The notes under the pieces were generated by a model, which was not told the DNA's origin, did not search any database, and saw only the letters and a list, made by a program, of their open reading frames with translations. This document shows positions 41,636 through 50,624 of a stretch of DNA of 64,000 nt, one piece after another. The stretch is from an uncultured Hungatella sp. (GTDB taxonomy: Bacteria; Bacillota; Clostridia; Lachnospirales; Lachnospiraceae). Positions within the stretch are counted from its first letter, which is position 1. Each line of letters opens with the position of its first letter. The stretch covers positions 12,591 to 76,590 of the forward strand of contig CAJUEJ010000020.1 in NCBI GenBank assembly GCA_910585435.1, in the 5' to 3' direction. A program made the translations under genes and the position numbers.

Positions 41636-42937
41636 ATGTATGATAAGATACCGCCTTTGATTGGGAAGTCAGAGACTATCAGCTATATCGGGAAAATTGA
41701 AAATGTAGTTGGGATGTCTATGGAGGCTTCCGGAGGCCGTGCCAGCATCGGCGACATCGTTATGATCTATAACGAGGAACAGAACCGTCAGATGCCGGCG
41801 GAGGTGGTGGGATTTAAGAATGAGCGGATTCAGCTTATGACCTATGAGCCTACCAGCGGTATCGCGTCAGGAAGCTTCGTGCGCAACACCAGGCGCAGGC
41901 TGAAGGTGCCGGTAGGAGATTTTCTCCGGGGCAGGATCATCAACGCTCTGGGAGAGCCTATGGACGGCGGGGAGCCTCTTCCCCACTCCAGGCATTATAC
42001 GGTAAACAGCCCCTATATCAATCCCTTAAACCGCCCTCCCATCCGGGAGCGGCTGGAATTCGGCATCAAAGCCATCGACGGGCTGAACACCATCGGCAAA
42101 GGACAGAGAATCGGTATCTTTGCCGGTTCTGGCGTGGGAAAAAGTACCCTGATGGGCATGATTGCCAAGAATGTAAAAACAGATATCAATGTGATTGCTC
42201 TGGTAGGAGAGCGTGGCCGTGAGGTTCTGGAGTTTATCGAGAAGGACCTGGGGGAAGAAGGTATGAGGCGTTCGGTTCTGGTGGTAGCCACCTCGGATCA
42301 GCCGGCTATGCTTCGCATGAAGTGCCCCCTGGTAGCCACTACCATTGCAGAGTATTTTAAGGATCAGGGCTATGATGTGCTGCTGATGATGGACTCCCTC
42401 ACCAGATATGCCATGGCCCAGAGGGAGATCGGCCTGGCTATCGGAGAACCCCCTATAGCCAGAGGATATACTCCGTCCATCTACGCGGAATTCCCTAAGC
42501 TTCTGGAGCGAAGCGGGAATTTTGACCGGGGATCTATCACCGGTGTATATACAGTGCTGGTAGAGGGCGACGACACCAATGAACCTATCTCCGATACAGT
42601 GAGAGGTATCCTGGACGGCCACATCGTTCTCAGCAGGCAGTTAGCCAACGAGAACCATTTTCCGGCCATCGACATAGGAGCCAGCATCTCCAGGCTTATG
42701 GTGGAGGTGGTGTCAGAGGAGCATCAGAGGACAGCCTCCAGGCTGAGGAATATCCTGGGACTGTACCAGAAGAACGCGGATCTGATTTCCATCGGAGCCT
42801 ACAAGCAGGGAACCAATGCTGCGCTGGATGAGGCGGTGGCAAAGATTGACCGCATCAACGGCTTTTTACAGCAGGGGATCAAGGAACGTTTTACCTACGA
42901 GGAGACGTTAAAAAAGATAGAAGAGATAACCGGTTGA
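41636..42937 (+). CDS. fliI: Flagellum-specific ATPase FliI
   Basis: 433 residues. Walker A GIFAGSGVGKST, Walker B-type VLLMMDSLTRYA and SEEHQRTASRLRNILGLYQKNADLI identify FliI, related to F1-beta. It energises the start of flagellar type III export together with FliH and FliJ. AGGAG is 7 bases before the ATG. Confidence 0.96.
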   Translation: MYDKIPPLIGKSETISYIGKIENVVGMSMEASGGRASIGDIVMIYNEEQNRQMPAEVVGFKNERIQLMTYEPTSGIASGSFVRNTRRRLKVPVGDFLRGRIINALGEPMDGGEPLPHSRHYTVNSPYINPLNRPPIRERLEFGIKAIDGLNTIGKGQRIGIFAGSGVGKSTLMGMIAKNVKTDINVIALVGERGREVLEFIEKDLGEEGMRRSVLVVATSDQPAMLRMKCPLVATTIAEYFKDQGYDVLLMMDSLTRYAMAQREIGLAIGEPPIARGYTPSIYAEFPKLLERSGNFDRGSITGVYTVLVEGDDTNEPISDTVRGILDGHIVLSRQLANENHFPAIDIGASISRLMVEVVSEEHQRTASRLRNILGLYQKNADLISIGAYKQGTNAALDEAVAKIDRINGFLQQGIKERFTYEETLKKIEEITG

Positions 42938-42955
42938 TTCGGAGGAACATGAGAA

Positions 42956-43414
42956 GTGAAAAAGTTCGAATACAGACTGGACACAGTGCTGGACTATAAG
43001 ACCCAGGTGCTGGATAACCTAAAGACAGAGCATGCGGTGATTGTGCAGAAGGTCAACAGAAAGCAGGAAGAGATCCAGGGGCTGAACCGGAAGCTGGCTG
43101 GCTATGAGGATGATTTCAACAAGGCCAAGGAGCAGGGGGTCAGCATCGGAGACTGCAGGCTGTACAGCATGTGCATCGTCCGGATGGAAGAGATCATCGA
43201 CCAGGAGAAGGGCAGGCTGAAGGTCTTAAAAAAGCAGGAGAATGAGAAGAAGCAGGAGGTCATCACAGCCAAGGTGGATACCTCCAAGTTCGAGAAGCTG
43301 AAGGAAAAGAAGCTGCAGGAGTATCAGAAAGCAGTGATGAAGGCGGATGAGACATTTGTGGAGGAGTTTGTCTCCAACACATCCATCAAGGCCAGACACC
43401 AGCACAGAGGTTAA
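42956..43414 (+). CDS. fliJ: Flagellar export chaperone FliJ
   Basis: 152 residues, almost wholly coiled coil (KFEYRLDTVLDYKTQVLDNL to the C-terminus), the expected shape and length for FliJ, the central stalk in the FliI ring. It starts with GTG, 10 bases after GGAGG. Sequence conservation is low in this family, so the name rests on length, coiled coil and position after fliI. Confidence 0.85.
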   Translation: MKKFEYRLDTVLDYKTQVLDNLKTEHAVIVQKVNRKQEEIQGLNRKLAGYEDDFNKAKEQGVSIGDCRLYSMCIVRMEEIIDQEKGRLKVLKKQENEKKQEVITAKVDTSKFEKLKEKKLQEYQKAVMKADETFVEEFVSNTSIKARHQHRG

Positions 43415-43477
43415 AGTGGTAATCTCAGCGAAAGCTGTTGATTATAAATAAATATAGAAACAGAAAGGAGGCGTATC

Positions 43478-44707
43478 ATGACAGCAGGAAAGGTACAGCC
43501 GTCTGTCCAGGTTAAGATTGACGGGGCAAAGCGCATGGCTTCAGAGCAGTCTTCTGTCCAGAGAGATGATTTTACAAAGCTTCTCCAGGCAAAGAAGGAC
43601 GGCACATCCCAGACAGGGAAGACGGATACCGGGAAAAAGCCTGACAAGGCTGACGGGACGGCAGCAGATGCCGCAGGAAAGACTGAGGATGTATCAAAGG
43701 ACAGCCAGCCGGAGAAAGTGACTTCCCAGGATGAGGGGACGGAAGAAAACTCTGTTTCCCAGGAAGCATTGCAGCAGGCAGCTATGCAGCAGGCAGCAGC
43801 CCAGATGCTGATGCAGTCTGATGAGCCGGTGGAAGAGGTTGTGGAGACAGCTCCCCAGATGGCAGAGGTAAGCAGCACGGCAGCTGTAAGCGCGGAGGCG
43901 GTTCCTGAGACAGTTCCGGAGGCAGCAGTTCAGACAGAGGCAGCGGCCCAGGTACAGCCTAAGGAGGCGGAGCCTGTGAAGATTGCAGAGCATAAGGAAG
44001 GACAGCAGACCCCGGAGGCAGCGGCACAAAAGCCGGTGCAGGAGACAGAGACCCAGAAGGTTACCAGGACAGAGGAACGGTCCGACAGCGGCAGGCAGAC
44101 AGAGGCAAAGGCAGAACCGAAGGCCCAGGTTCCCGCGGCAGAATCCCATGATAAAAAGATTGGCAGGGATACTGACAGCCGGTCTGACAATCAGAATCAG
44201 GATACGGTCTACACCACGGAGGTTCACACATCCCAGGAGGTGCGGGAGATGCCGTCCATGAATCAGAGGACACAGCAGATTCCTCTAAAGACCACCCCGG
44301 AGCAGCTTCCCCAGGATTTGGGAAAGACCCTGGCGTCAAGAACCCTGGAGGCAGGCAGAACCCTGACGGTGGAACTGGAGCCGGCAAATCTTGGAAAGCT
44401 TACTATCAGACTGGTGTATGAGGGAGACAGGGCTTCGCTGTCCATCATGGCATCCAATCCCAGGACGCTGGATATGCTGAGCCAGAAGGCATCGGAGATA
44501 GCAGCGATTCTGGAGGAGAAGACAGGGCAGGAGACCATCATCTACACACAGCCGGCCCAGCAGGGCAGTGAGCAGTATGACGAGCAGCAGAACCAGAACC
44601 GCAGCAAGGAACAGGGAGAACCTGAGGAACAAAAAAATCAGGGACATGGGGAAGATACCCATCAGGCAGAATCTTTCGCACAGCAGCTTCGGCTGGGACT
44701 TGTGTGA
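43478..44707 (+). CDS. fliK: Flagellar hook-length control protein FliK
   Basis: 409 residues. The first ~280 are disordered, rich in Ala, Gln, Glu and Lys with many EAA/QAA units, acting as the ruler part. The C-terminal domain has TVELEPANLGKLTIRLVYEGDRASL, MLSQKASEIAAILEEKTGQE, typical of FliK, which binds FlhB to stop hook growth. A Q/E-rich tail follows. AAAGGAGG precedes the ATG. Confidence 0.88.
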   Translation: MTAGKVQPSVQVKIDGAKRMASEQSSVQRDDFTKLLQAKKDGTSQTGKTDTGKKPDKADGTAADAAGKTEDVSKDSQPEKVTSQDEGTEENSVSQEALQQAAMQQAAAQMLMQSDEPVEEVVETAPQMAEVSSTAAVSAEAVPETVPEAAVQTEAAAQVQPKEAEPVKIAEHKEGQQTPEAAAQKPVQETETQKVTRTEERSDSGRQTEAKAEPKAQVPAAESHDKKIGRDTDSRSDNQNQDTVYTTEVHTSQEVREMPSMNQRTQQIPLKTTPEQLPQDLGKTLASRTLEAGRTLTVELEPANLGKLTIRLVYEGDRASLSIMASNPRTLDMLSQKASEIAAILEEKTGQETIIYTQPAQQGSEQYDEQQNQNRSKEQGEPEEQKNQGHGEDTHQAESFAQQLRLGLV

Positions 44708-44731
44708 AAAAAGAAAAGGAAGTGAAGAACT

Positions 44732-45307
44732 ATGGCAGATACGATTAATTCGGTCAGCGGAACAAGTAAACCGTATGAGAAGACATATTATACGGCTACA
44801 TCCAATGACAAAAACACCTTAAGCGTTACTGATTTTTTCCAGCTTTTGGCAACACAGCTTCAGTATCAGGATCCCACAAGCCCCATGGACAACAGTGAGC
44901 TGATGAACCAGATGACCCAGATGGCGATGATGCAGTCCATGACTTCCATGACAGAAGCGATTGATGCATCCACAGCTACCAGCGCCCAGACATACGCAGG
45001 AAGTTTGGTAGGCCAGGAAGTGACTGTGGCGGTAGTGAAAGAAAATTCCTATGGACAGGAAGAGCCAACCGGTGTAAAATATGCTAGAGTGGAGTATGTC
45101 AACTTTACGAAAGGTGAACCGGTATTTAAGGTAGAGGGCGATGATAAGGAGCATCCTTTATCTCATCTGGTAGGAGTGGGGAAGGTTCCGGATCCGTATA
45201 ATAAGGAGGTTGATAATGAGCAGGAAGGGCCTGGAGGCGACAGCGAAGGCTCCGGCGACAACGGCGAAGAGGGACCTGGAGGTGCAGAAGGGCCAGGTAC
45301 AGTTTAA
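44732..45307 (+). CDS. flgD: Flagellar hook cap protein FlgD (short form)
   Basis: 191 residues. LSVTDFFQLLATQLQYQDPTSPMDNSELMNQM is the FlgD N-terminal signature, followed by SLVGQEVTVAV. The Ig-like domains of long FlgD proteins are absent, as in several Firmicutes. The last ~35 residues are an unusual acidic glycine/proline-rich tail (EGPGGDSEGSGDNGEEGPGG). It caps the growing hook. Confidence 0.88.
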   Translation: MADTINSVSGTSKPYEKTYYTATSNDKNTLSVTDFFQLLATQLQYQDPTSPMDNSELMNQMTQMAMMQSMTSMTEAIDASTATSAQTYAGSLVGQEVTVAVVKENSYGQEEPTGVKYARVEYVNFTKGEPVFKVEGDDKEHPLSHLVGVGKVPDPYNKEVDNEQEGPGGDSEGSGDNGEEGPGGAEGPGTV

Positions 45308-45384
45308 GGAGTAACGGTAGTGAAAAGTAATTTGATGTAAGGCAATAAGCCACAGGAAGAGCAATGGCTTTTGGAGGAACGAGT

Positions 45385-45762
45385 ATGGATGTGAATGGAA
45401 TTGGCCGTATAGACAACGGCAGACAGGGCATCCCCGGCCAGAATACGAAAACGCCTGGAGTGGGGGAGAGTCAGGATTTCTATCAGATGCTCCAACAAAG
45501 GGTGAAGGTAGGCCTGAATTTTTCCAAACACGCCACAAAGCGTCTGAATGAGCGGGGAATTGCCGTTGATAATCAATTAATGAGTAATCTGGAACATGCG
45601 GTGGAGGATGCCAGGAAGAAAGGCGCCAGAGATGTGGCTATTATCGGGGCACAGGGGATTTTTATTGTGAATGTACCCAATAACACGGTAGTTACCACCA
45701 TGTCCCAGAGTGATATGAAAGAACGAGTATTTACTAATATTGACAGTGCCGTTATTATGTAG
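45385..45762 (+). CDS. TIGR02530 flagellar operon protein
   Basis: 125 residues. LNFSKHATKRLNERGIAVDN and VAIIGAQGIFIVNVPNNTVVTTM match the small family found between flgD and flgE in Firmicutes and spirochaetes. Its role is unproven; position suggests hook assembly. An ATG at 45364 is in frame, but GGAGG at 45373-45377 is 7 bases before the ATG at 45385. Confidence 0.85.
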   Translation: MDVNGIGRIDNGRQGIPGQNTKTPGVGESQDFYQMLQQRVKVGLNFSKHATKRLNERGIAVDNQLMSNLEHAVEDARKKGARDVAIIGAQGIFIVNVPNNTVVTTMSQSDMKERVFTNIDSAVIM

Positions 45763-45787
45763 CAGGACCTCGTGGAGGATGCTTAAT

Positions 45788-45810
45788 CCGCCTGTCGGAT
45801 GGGCAGGCGG
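45788..45810 (+). promoter_or_regulatory. Hairpin with GGATG loop upstream of flgE
   Basis: CCGCCTGTC (45788-45796) pairs with GGCAGGCGG (45802-45810) around the loop GGATG. A GGA in a hairpin loop is the core of CsrA-type binding sites. It lies 30 bases before the flgE start, upstream of its AAAGGA site. CsrA is not encoded in the window, so regulation is only inferred. Confidence 0.4.
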
Positions 45811-45839
45811 AAAGACGGCAGCAGAAAGGAAAGCAGATT

Positions 45840-46805
45840 ATGTTAAGAGCAATGGACTCAGCAGTGGCGGGCCTTCGCGCCCACCAGAACAAGATGGACG
45901 TAGTAGGCCATAATATCGCAAACGTAAATACAGATGGTTTTAAAGCCCAGACATATACATTTAAGGAGGCTATGTATCAGACTTCTACAGCCTCTACTGG
46001 AAATAATGGTACTGCTGGTGGTGTGAATGCAGCTCAGTATGGTTATGGTACTCTGATGGGAACCATCGGAATGGATATGACAGCCAGTACACCAACTTAT
46101 AGGGGTGGATTTAACGCATCTATAGATGGAGAAGGTTTTTTCTTGGTTATGACAACGGCGGTAAAAGATGGAATAGATACAACAGATCCAGATGCCCTTA
46201 AAGCAGCAAGTTTTTATTATACAAGAGTTGGGCAATTTAGTGTGGATAGTTCAGGATACGTTGTTGATGGTAATGGTAACTTTGTATATGGATATCAACC
46301 ATCTGACCCAATAACTGGTAAAGTTGAAACTGATAAGCTAAATAAATTAGTTCCATTGCGTGCACCATCAAAATTACCAGATACTGGAACTATAAAGGAT
46401 GTAGCGTTTGATTATGATCCCCAAAATACAGATGTAGAAAAGCTTGGAAATATTCAAATAGATAACACAGGTAAAATATCAGCGTCAATTGAAATAGGGG
46501 AGAAATCTCAAACTATTTATTTAGGAACCATAGGTATTGCGACTTTCCAGAACCCAAATGGTTTGGCAAAAGTAGGTAATAACTATTATGTTACTAATGC
46601 AGGAGATAATACTGGAGCGATGGGCGCATCAATTCCAGGCGGTTTAACCTCAACCTTAATGCCCGGCTACATCGAAGCCTCCAACGTAGACTTGGCAAAG
46701 GAATTTGCCGATATGATTACCACCCACAGAGGTTTCCAGGCCAATTCGAAGATGATCACCGTATCCGACGAGATGCTGTCTGACCTGGTAGCTATGAAGC
46801 GGTAA
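45840..46805 (+). CDS. flgE: Flagellar hook protein FlgE, with AT-rich central part
   Basis: 321 residues. The N-terminus (MDSAVAGLRAHQNKMDVVGHNIANVNTDGFKAQ), FNASIDGEGFFLV and the C-terminus (DLAKEFADMITTHRGFQANSKMITVSDEMLSDLV) are conserved hook/rod sequences. The protein is shorter than enteric FlgE (~400) but intact. Between about 45,985 and 46,655 the DNA is clearly AT-rich with different codon choice from both ends and from neighbours; for example 46321-46380 has 20 G+C of 60, while 46741-46800 has 30. The exposed middle domain was probably replaced by recombination. Confidence 0.88.
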   Translation: MLRAMDSAVAGLRAHQNKMDVVGHNIANVNTDGFKAQTYTFKEAMYQTSTASTGNNGTAGGVNAAQYGYGTLMGTIGMDMTASTPTYRGGFNASIDGEGFFLVMTTAVKDGIDTTDPDALKAASFYYTRVGQFSVDSSGYVVDGNGNFVYGYQPSDPITGKVETDKLNKLVPLRAPSKLPDTGTIKDVAFDYDPQNTDVEKLGNIQIDNTGKISASIEIGEKSQTIYLGTIGIATFQNPNGLAKVGNNYYVTNAGDNTGAMGASIPGGLTSTLMPGYIEASNVDLAKEFADMITTHRGFQANSKMITVSDEMLSDLVAMKR

Positions 46806-46991
46806 TTAAATTAAGAACAGGAATATAGGGAACAGACCATGAGATGGTGGAAAAACGACAACCAGAAGATGGCTGACAGAAGAAGAAAAGTCCGTATGGA
46901 GCGGATATCCGGCGAGAGGAGGAGGGAGCAGTATGGGCTCTCCTCCGGCCTGGATGGAACAGAGGAAAAGCTGAAAGAAGGGGCAAGAGGC

Positions 46992-47198
46992 ATGATCAAG
47001 GTAACGCGGCTGAATGACGAGATACTGTATCTGAATATTTTTCAGATTGAAAGTATCGAGTCCATACCCGAGACAAAGATAAAGATGATGAACGGTTACT
47101 ATTATCTGGTAAAGGATTCGGAAGATTCCATTTTAGAGCAGATGAAAGGATTTTTCAGAAGCTGTTTTGTCTCGGAGGACAAAGGAAAAGACCAGTAA
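46992..47198 (+). CDS. flbD: FlbD family flagellar protein
   Basis: 68 residues. MIKVTRLNDEILYLNIFQIESIESIPETKI then GYYYLVKDSEDSIL, the standard length and sequence of the FlbD family that sits between flgE and motA in Firmicutes. Its function is unclear. AAGGGG at 46978-46983 is 8 bases upstream. The frame stays open upstream to an ATG at 46839, which would add 51 mostly basic residues; this extension is not typical of the family. Confidence 0.85.
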   Translation: MIKVTRLNDEILYLNIFQIESIESIPETKIKMMNGYYYLVKDSEDSILEQMKGFFRSCFVSEDKGKDQ

Positions 47199-47251
47199 AT
47201 GTCCCAATGATATTTTCAGGCAGTAGGAGCAGGAATTAGGAGGATAAAACA

Positions 47252-48070
47252 ATGGATTTGACAACGCTTATCGGCGTCATAATGGCCCTGGGACTGATCG
47301 TATGGGGAATTGGAGTAGATAAGCTGGGCAACTTTGTTGATTTGCAGAGCCTTGCGATCGTATTTGGAGGTGCCGTAGCAGCAACGATAGCCAGCTATCC
47401 TTTCCGCATCCTGAAGGATATACCGAAGCATATAGCGGTATGTTTCCGGGGAGGTAAATATAACATTCCCAAATTAGTAGACCAGTTGGTAGACTTAGCC
47501 ATGCTTGCCAGACAAAGCGGACTTCTGGCCCTGGAGGAGAAAGCCGCGGAGATAAAGGACCCATTCTTTAAACAGAGTGTCCTGATGATCGTGGACGCCA
47601 ATGATCCGGACAAGGTCAGGGAGATGCTGGAAAAAGAGATGGACGACATGATGGCAAGACACGATGAGGCGGCGGGAATCTATGAGAAGATGTCCGCCTA
47701 TGCGCCTGCTTTCGGTATGATTGGTACTCTGGTAGGTCTGATTAACATGTTGAAGGGCATGGACCTGGGCGACGGCGGCGGAGCCAGCAGCCTGGGCCAG
47801 GATATGTCTGTGGCTTTGATCACAACCTTCTACGGAAGCGGATTTGCCAATATTTTCTTCCAGCCTATTGCCAAGAAGCTGAGAATCCGCCAGGCCGAGG
47901 AGGAGCTTTTCTGTACCACCATTGTAGAGGGAGTCATGGGAATCCAGGCAGGAGAGAATCCTCAGTTTCTCCGTGAGCATCTGATTTCCTGTATGAAACA
48001 GTCCCAGAAGAAGAAGCTTTTGTTAAAGGCAGGTAACGGCGGCGGCGCTGCCGGCGGAGGTGAAGGCTGA
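47252..48070 (+). CDS. motA: Flagellar motor stator protein MotA
   Basis: 272 residues with four helices. MDLTTLIGVIMALGLIVWGI, FGGAVAATIASYP, and the pair YAPAFGMIGTLVGLINML and ALITTFYGSGFANIFFQPIAKKL match MotA. It forms the proton or sodium channel with MotB and pushes on FliG. The C-terminus has a K-rich then G/A-rich tail. TGATG overlap couples it to motB. Confidence 0.95.
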   Translation: MDLTTLIGVIMALGLIVWGIGVDKLGNFVDLQSLAIVFGGAVAATIASYPFRILKDIPKHIAVCFRGGKYNIPKLVDQLVDLAMLARQSGLLALEEKAAEIKDPFFKQSVLMIVDANDPDKVREMLEKEMDDMMARHDEAAGIYEKMSAYAPAFGMIGTLVGLINMLKGMDLGDGGGASSLGQDMSVALITTFYGSGFANIFFQPIAKKLRIRQAEEELFCTTIVEGVMGIQAGENPQFLREHLISCMKQSQKKKLLLKAGNGGGAAGGGEG

Positions 48071-49020
48071 TGGGCAGAAGAAAAAAAGGCGGAGGCGGAG
48101 GCGAAGACTGCGGAAGCTGGATGGACACCTATGGCGACATGGTGACCCTTCTTTTGTGCTTTTTTGTTATGTTGTATTCCATGTCCAACTTAGACCAGCA
48201 GAAGTGGGAGGTATTCGTAAAAAGTATCTTCCCCAACTCCGATGACCTGGAACAGGTTGCTATCAATGAGAATATTGCCGAAGGCGAATTTGATGTGTCA
48301 GGCCAGCTGGAAGTGGAGGAGGAGCCTGAGGCAGACGCAGAACTGGAGGATCTGTATCTGGTTCTGGTAAAAAAACTGAATGAAAGCGGCATAGAAGGCG
48401 TATCAGTGTCTCAGGGAGAAGGATATACCTTTGTTGCGTTTGAAAACCAGGCATTTTTTAACGGCGACAGTTCCGTATTGACCGATGAGGCCATTAAGAC
48501 TCTGGACATATTCAGCGAGATTATAGCTCCGGAGGCGGACAGAATTTCCCAGATTGAAATCATGGGCCATACAGCGCAGGCGAGGCCGGATCAGCCTAAC
48601 AATGTGAGAACGGACCGTCTGCTTTCCGCCATGCGTTCGGCGGAGGTGGCCGCTTATATACAGGGCAAGAATATAATCGACCCAAGTAAATTAGTAGGAA
48701 TCAGTTACGGACAGTTCCGTCCGGTGGCTTCTTCGGAAACCAGCGAAGGCAGGGCGAAGAACCGGCGTGTGGAATTCCTGATTGTTGACGCAGGAGCGGA
48801 CATTAAGTCCATGAATGATTATTATGACGAGTATTACAACCGTCTGGAGGAAGGCTCCGTTGTAGTTACGGATGGAGTTACCGGGGAGATACCGGAAGGA
48901 TTTTCTCCGGTAGAAGGCGGAAACATGGAGGGGGAGGCCAGCATGCTTGACCCGACAGCGGTGAATGATGCCGATGCACAGGGAACGGTTACGGACCCGG
49001 CGGCAAATCCATCGGAGTAA
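48070..49020 (+). CDS. motB: Flagellar motor stator protein MotB
   Basis: 316 residues. One helix with the ion-binding Asp in TYGDMVTLLLCFFVMLYSMSN, a plug/linker region and an OmpA-like peptidoglycan-binding domain (EIMGHTAQARPDQPNN, RLLSAMRSAEVAAYI, EGRAKNRRVEFLIVD). It anchors the stator to the cell wall. A G/K-rich start and an extra acidic tail are present. The ATG overlaps the motA stop. fliL, usual after motB, is missing. Confidence 0.94.
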   Translation: MGRRKKGGGGGEDCGSWMDTYGDMVTLLLCFFVMLYSMSNLDQQKWEVFVKSIFPNSDDLEQVAINENIAEGEFDVSGQLEVEEEPEADAELEDLYLVLVKKLNESGIEGVSVSQGEGYTFVAFENQAFFNGDSSVLTDEAIKTLDIFSEIIAPEADRISQIEIMGHTAQARPDQPNNVRTDRLLSAMRSAEVAAYIQGKNIIDPSKLVGISYGQFRPVASSETSEGRAKNRRVEFLIVDAGADIKSMNDYYDEYYNRLEEGSVVVTDGVTGEIPEGFSPVEGGNMEGEASMLDPTAVNDADAQGTVTDPAANPSE

Positions 49021-49065
49021 AACGCAGGCACAGAGTAACAATTTGAGAAAAGGTGGCTTTTACAG

Positions 49066-50190
49066 ATGGCAGACGTATTATCTCAGAGTCAGATTGACGC
49101 ACTTTTAAAGTCTATGAATTCCGGCGGATCGTCGGAACCACAGGCTGACGCCCCGCAGGCGGTGGAAGCAAAGGTTGAGAAAAAAGTAGAAAAGACAGAG
49201 GAAATCAAGTACAGTAAGTATGATTTTTACAGCCCCAGGAAGTTTACCAAGGATAAGATGAAGATTCTCACCAGTGTATTTGAGAATTACGCCAGAATCA
49301 TTACTTCTCAGGTAAACGGTATTTTCAGGGTTATGACAGACATTACGGTGCTGGAGGTTCAGGAGCGGCGTTACTATGAGTTCGTAAGCTCTCTCAGTGA
49401 AAACGACGCGGTTACCCTGGTGAATGCCAACATACAGGATCACAACAAGGCATTGGTTCCTCTGATGATGTATGTAACACCCGGACTGGTGATTACACTG
49501 ATTGACCACATGCTGGGAGGCGGCGAAGAGGTGGTGAAGGTGAAGGACGGATACCGGTATTCCGACGTGGAGACGGCGCTGTACCGAAGGATTCTGTCAT
49601 ACCTGATTCAGGCCCTGAAGGATGGGTTTGCCAACTATATAAGTATAGACTTTAAAGCCCAGAGAATTGAAGAGAACCCCAGTATGATACAGGATGTAGG
49701 CCTGGATGAAACAGTGGCAATTATCCTTTTGAATGTGGATGTGGCGGGACTTGCAGTAGAGCGGATCCGGATTTGTATGCCGGGAACACTTCTGGAAAGT
49801 ATATTCCAGGTGATTGACAGCAGGAAACACATTGCAAGAGGTTATGCGTATGAGGATAACCGCGATACAATTCTGGACAATATCCGTGAAACAGTTCTTC
49901 CGGTTACAGGACAGCTGGGAACTGTGGTTTTGGATTTGGATGATATCTACCACTTAAAGATTGGCGATGTCATCGATATGAACAAGTCCAAGACCAAGGA
50001 TGTGAAGCTGTATGTCGGAAGACAGCCGTGGTTTACCGGAAAAATGGGTGTATATAAAAAGAACGTGGCGATCCGCATCAATCAAAGAATATATGAAGGG
50101 GATGAGGAGGAAACCGCGTCAGACGTCAGTTATGTCCAGGAGGAGGAGGCAGCTCCTGCTCTTGAGGGACAATATGCTGCGTCAGAATAA
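49066..50190 (+). CDS. fliM: Flagellar motor switch protein FliM
   Basis: 374 residues. The CheY-binding motif is at residues 5-14 (LSQSQIDALL). A CheC-like middle domain (RIITSQVNGIFRVMTDITVLEVQERRYYEF, GLVITLIDHMLGGGEE) and a C-terminal SPOA domain (VVLDLDDIYHLKIGDVIDMNK) follow. It forms the C ring with FliG and FliY and receives CheY-P. The end has an acidic tail. Confidence 0.95.
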   Translation: MADVLSQSQIDALLKSMNSGGSSEPQADAPQAVEAKVEKKVEKTEEIKYSKYDFYSPRKFTKDKMKILTSVFENYARIITSQVNGIFRVMTDITVLEVQERRYYEFVSSLSENDAVTLVNANIQDHNKALVPLMMYVTPGLVITLIDHMLGGGEEVVKVKDGYRYSDVETALYRRILSYLIQALKDGFANYISIDFKAQRIEENPSMIQDVGLDETVAIILLNVDVAGLAVERIRICMPGTLLESIFQVIDSRKHIARGYAYEDNRDTILDNIRETVLPVTGQLGTVVLDLDDIYHLKIGDVIDMNKSKTKDVKLYVGRQPWFTGKMGVYKKNVAIRINQRIYEGDEEETASDVSYVQEEEAAPALEGQYAASE

Positions 50191-50240
50191 AAGTTACATT
50201 TTTTTAAATTATTATTTATGGAAAAGAGAGGGAAAAGATA

Positions 50241-50603
50241 ATGGCTAAGATTATGCTGGTTGACGATGCCGCCTTTATGAGAATGATGGTGAAGAATGCA
50301 CTGACGAAAGCTGGATATGATAATTTTGTGGAGGCCCAGGATGGAGCCGAAGCTGTGAGGAAATACGGTGAGGAAAAACCGGATATGGTAATCATGGATA
50401 TCACCATGCCTAATATGGACGGTCTTCAGGCTTTAAAGACGATCCGCGGAACCGATCCCAATGCAAAGATTGTTATGTGTACCGCTATGGGCCAGGAGGG
50501 AATGGTTGTTGATGCCATCAAATCCGGCGCCAAGGATTTCATTGTAAAGCCTTTCAATGCAGAGCGTATTGTCCAGACCGTTAATACAATTTTAGGAAAT
50601 TAA
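50241..50603 (+). CDS. cheY: Chemotaxis response regulator CheY
   Basis: 120 residues, a single receiver domain. Acidic pocket in MLVDDAAF, phospho-acceptor Asp in VIMDITMPNMDG, Thr in VMCTAMGQ and Lys in FIVKPFNAERI. It carries the signal from CheA to FliM (and probably FliY). Its place right after fliM is as in Bacillus and clostridial operons. cheA is not in the window. Confidence 0.96.
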   Translation: MAKIMLVDDAAFMRMMVKNALTKAGYDNFVEAQDGAEAVRKYGEEKPDMVIMDITMPNMDGLQALKTIRGTDPNAKIVMCTAMGQEGMVVDAIKSGAKDFIVKPFNAERIVQTVNTILGN

Positions 50604-50624
50604 TGGGGGCGGGAGGAAGAGACC

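Noticed and set aside
45840..46805. flgE as a pseudogene because of the composition change and short length
   Set aside because: The frame is intact and both conserved ends, including the C-terminal coiled region, are present.
46839..46991. 51-residue N-terminal extension of FlbD, or a separate small protein
   Set aside because: The FlbD family is about 70 residues and starts at MIKVTRLN; AAGGGG fits the ATG at 46992. An AGGG before 46839 leaves some doubt.
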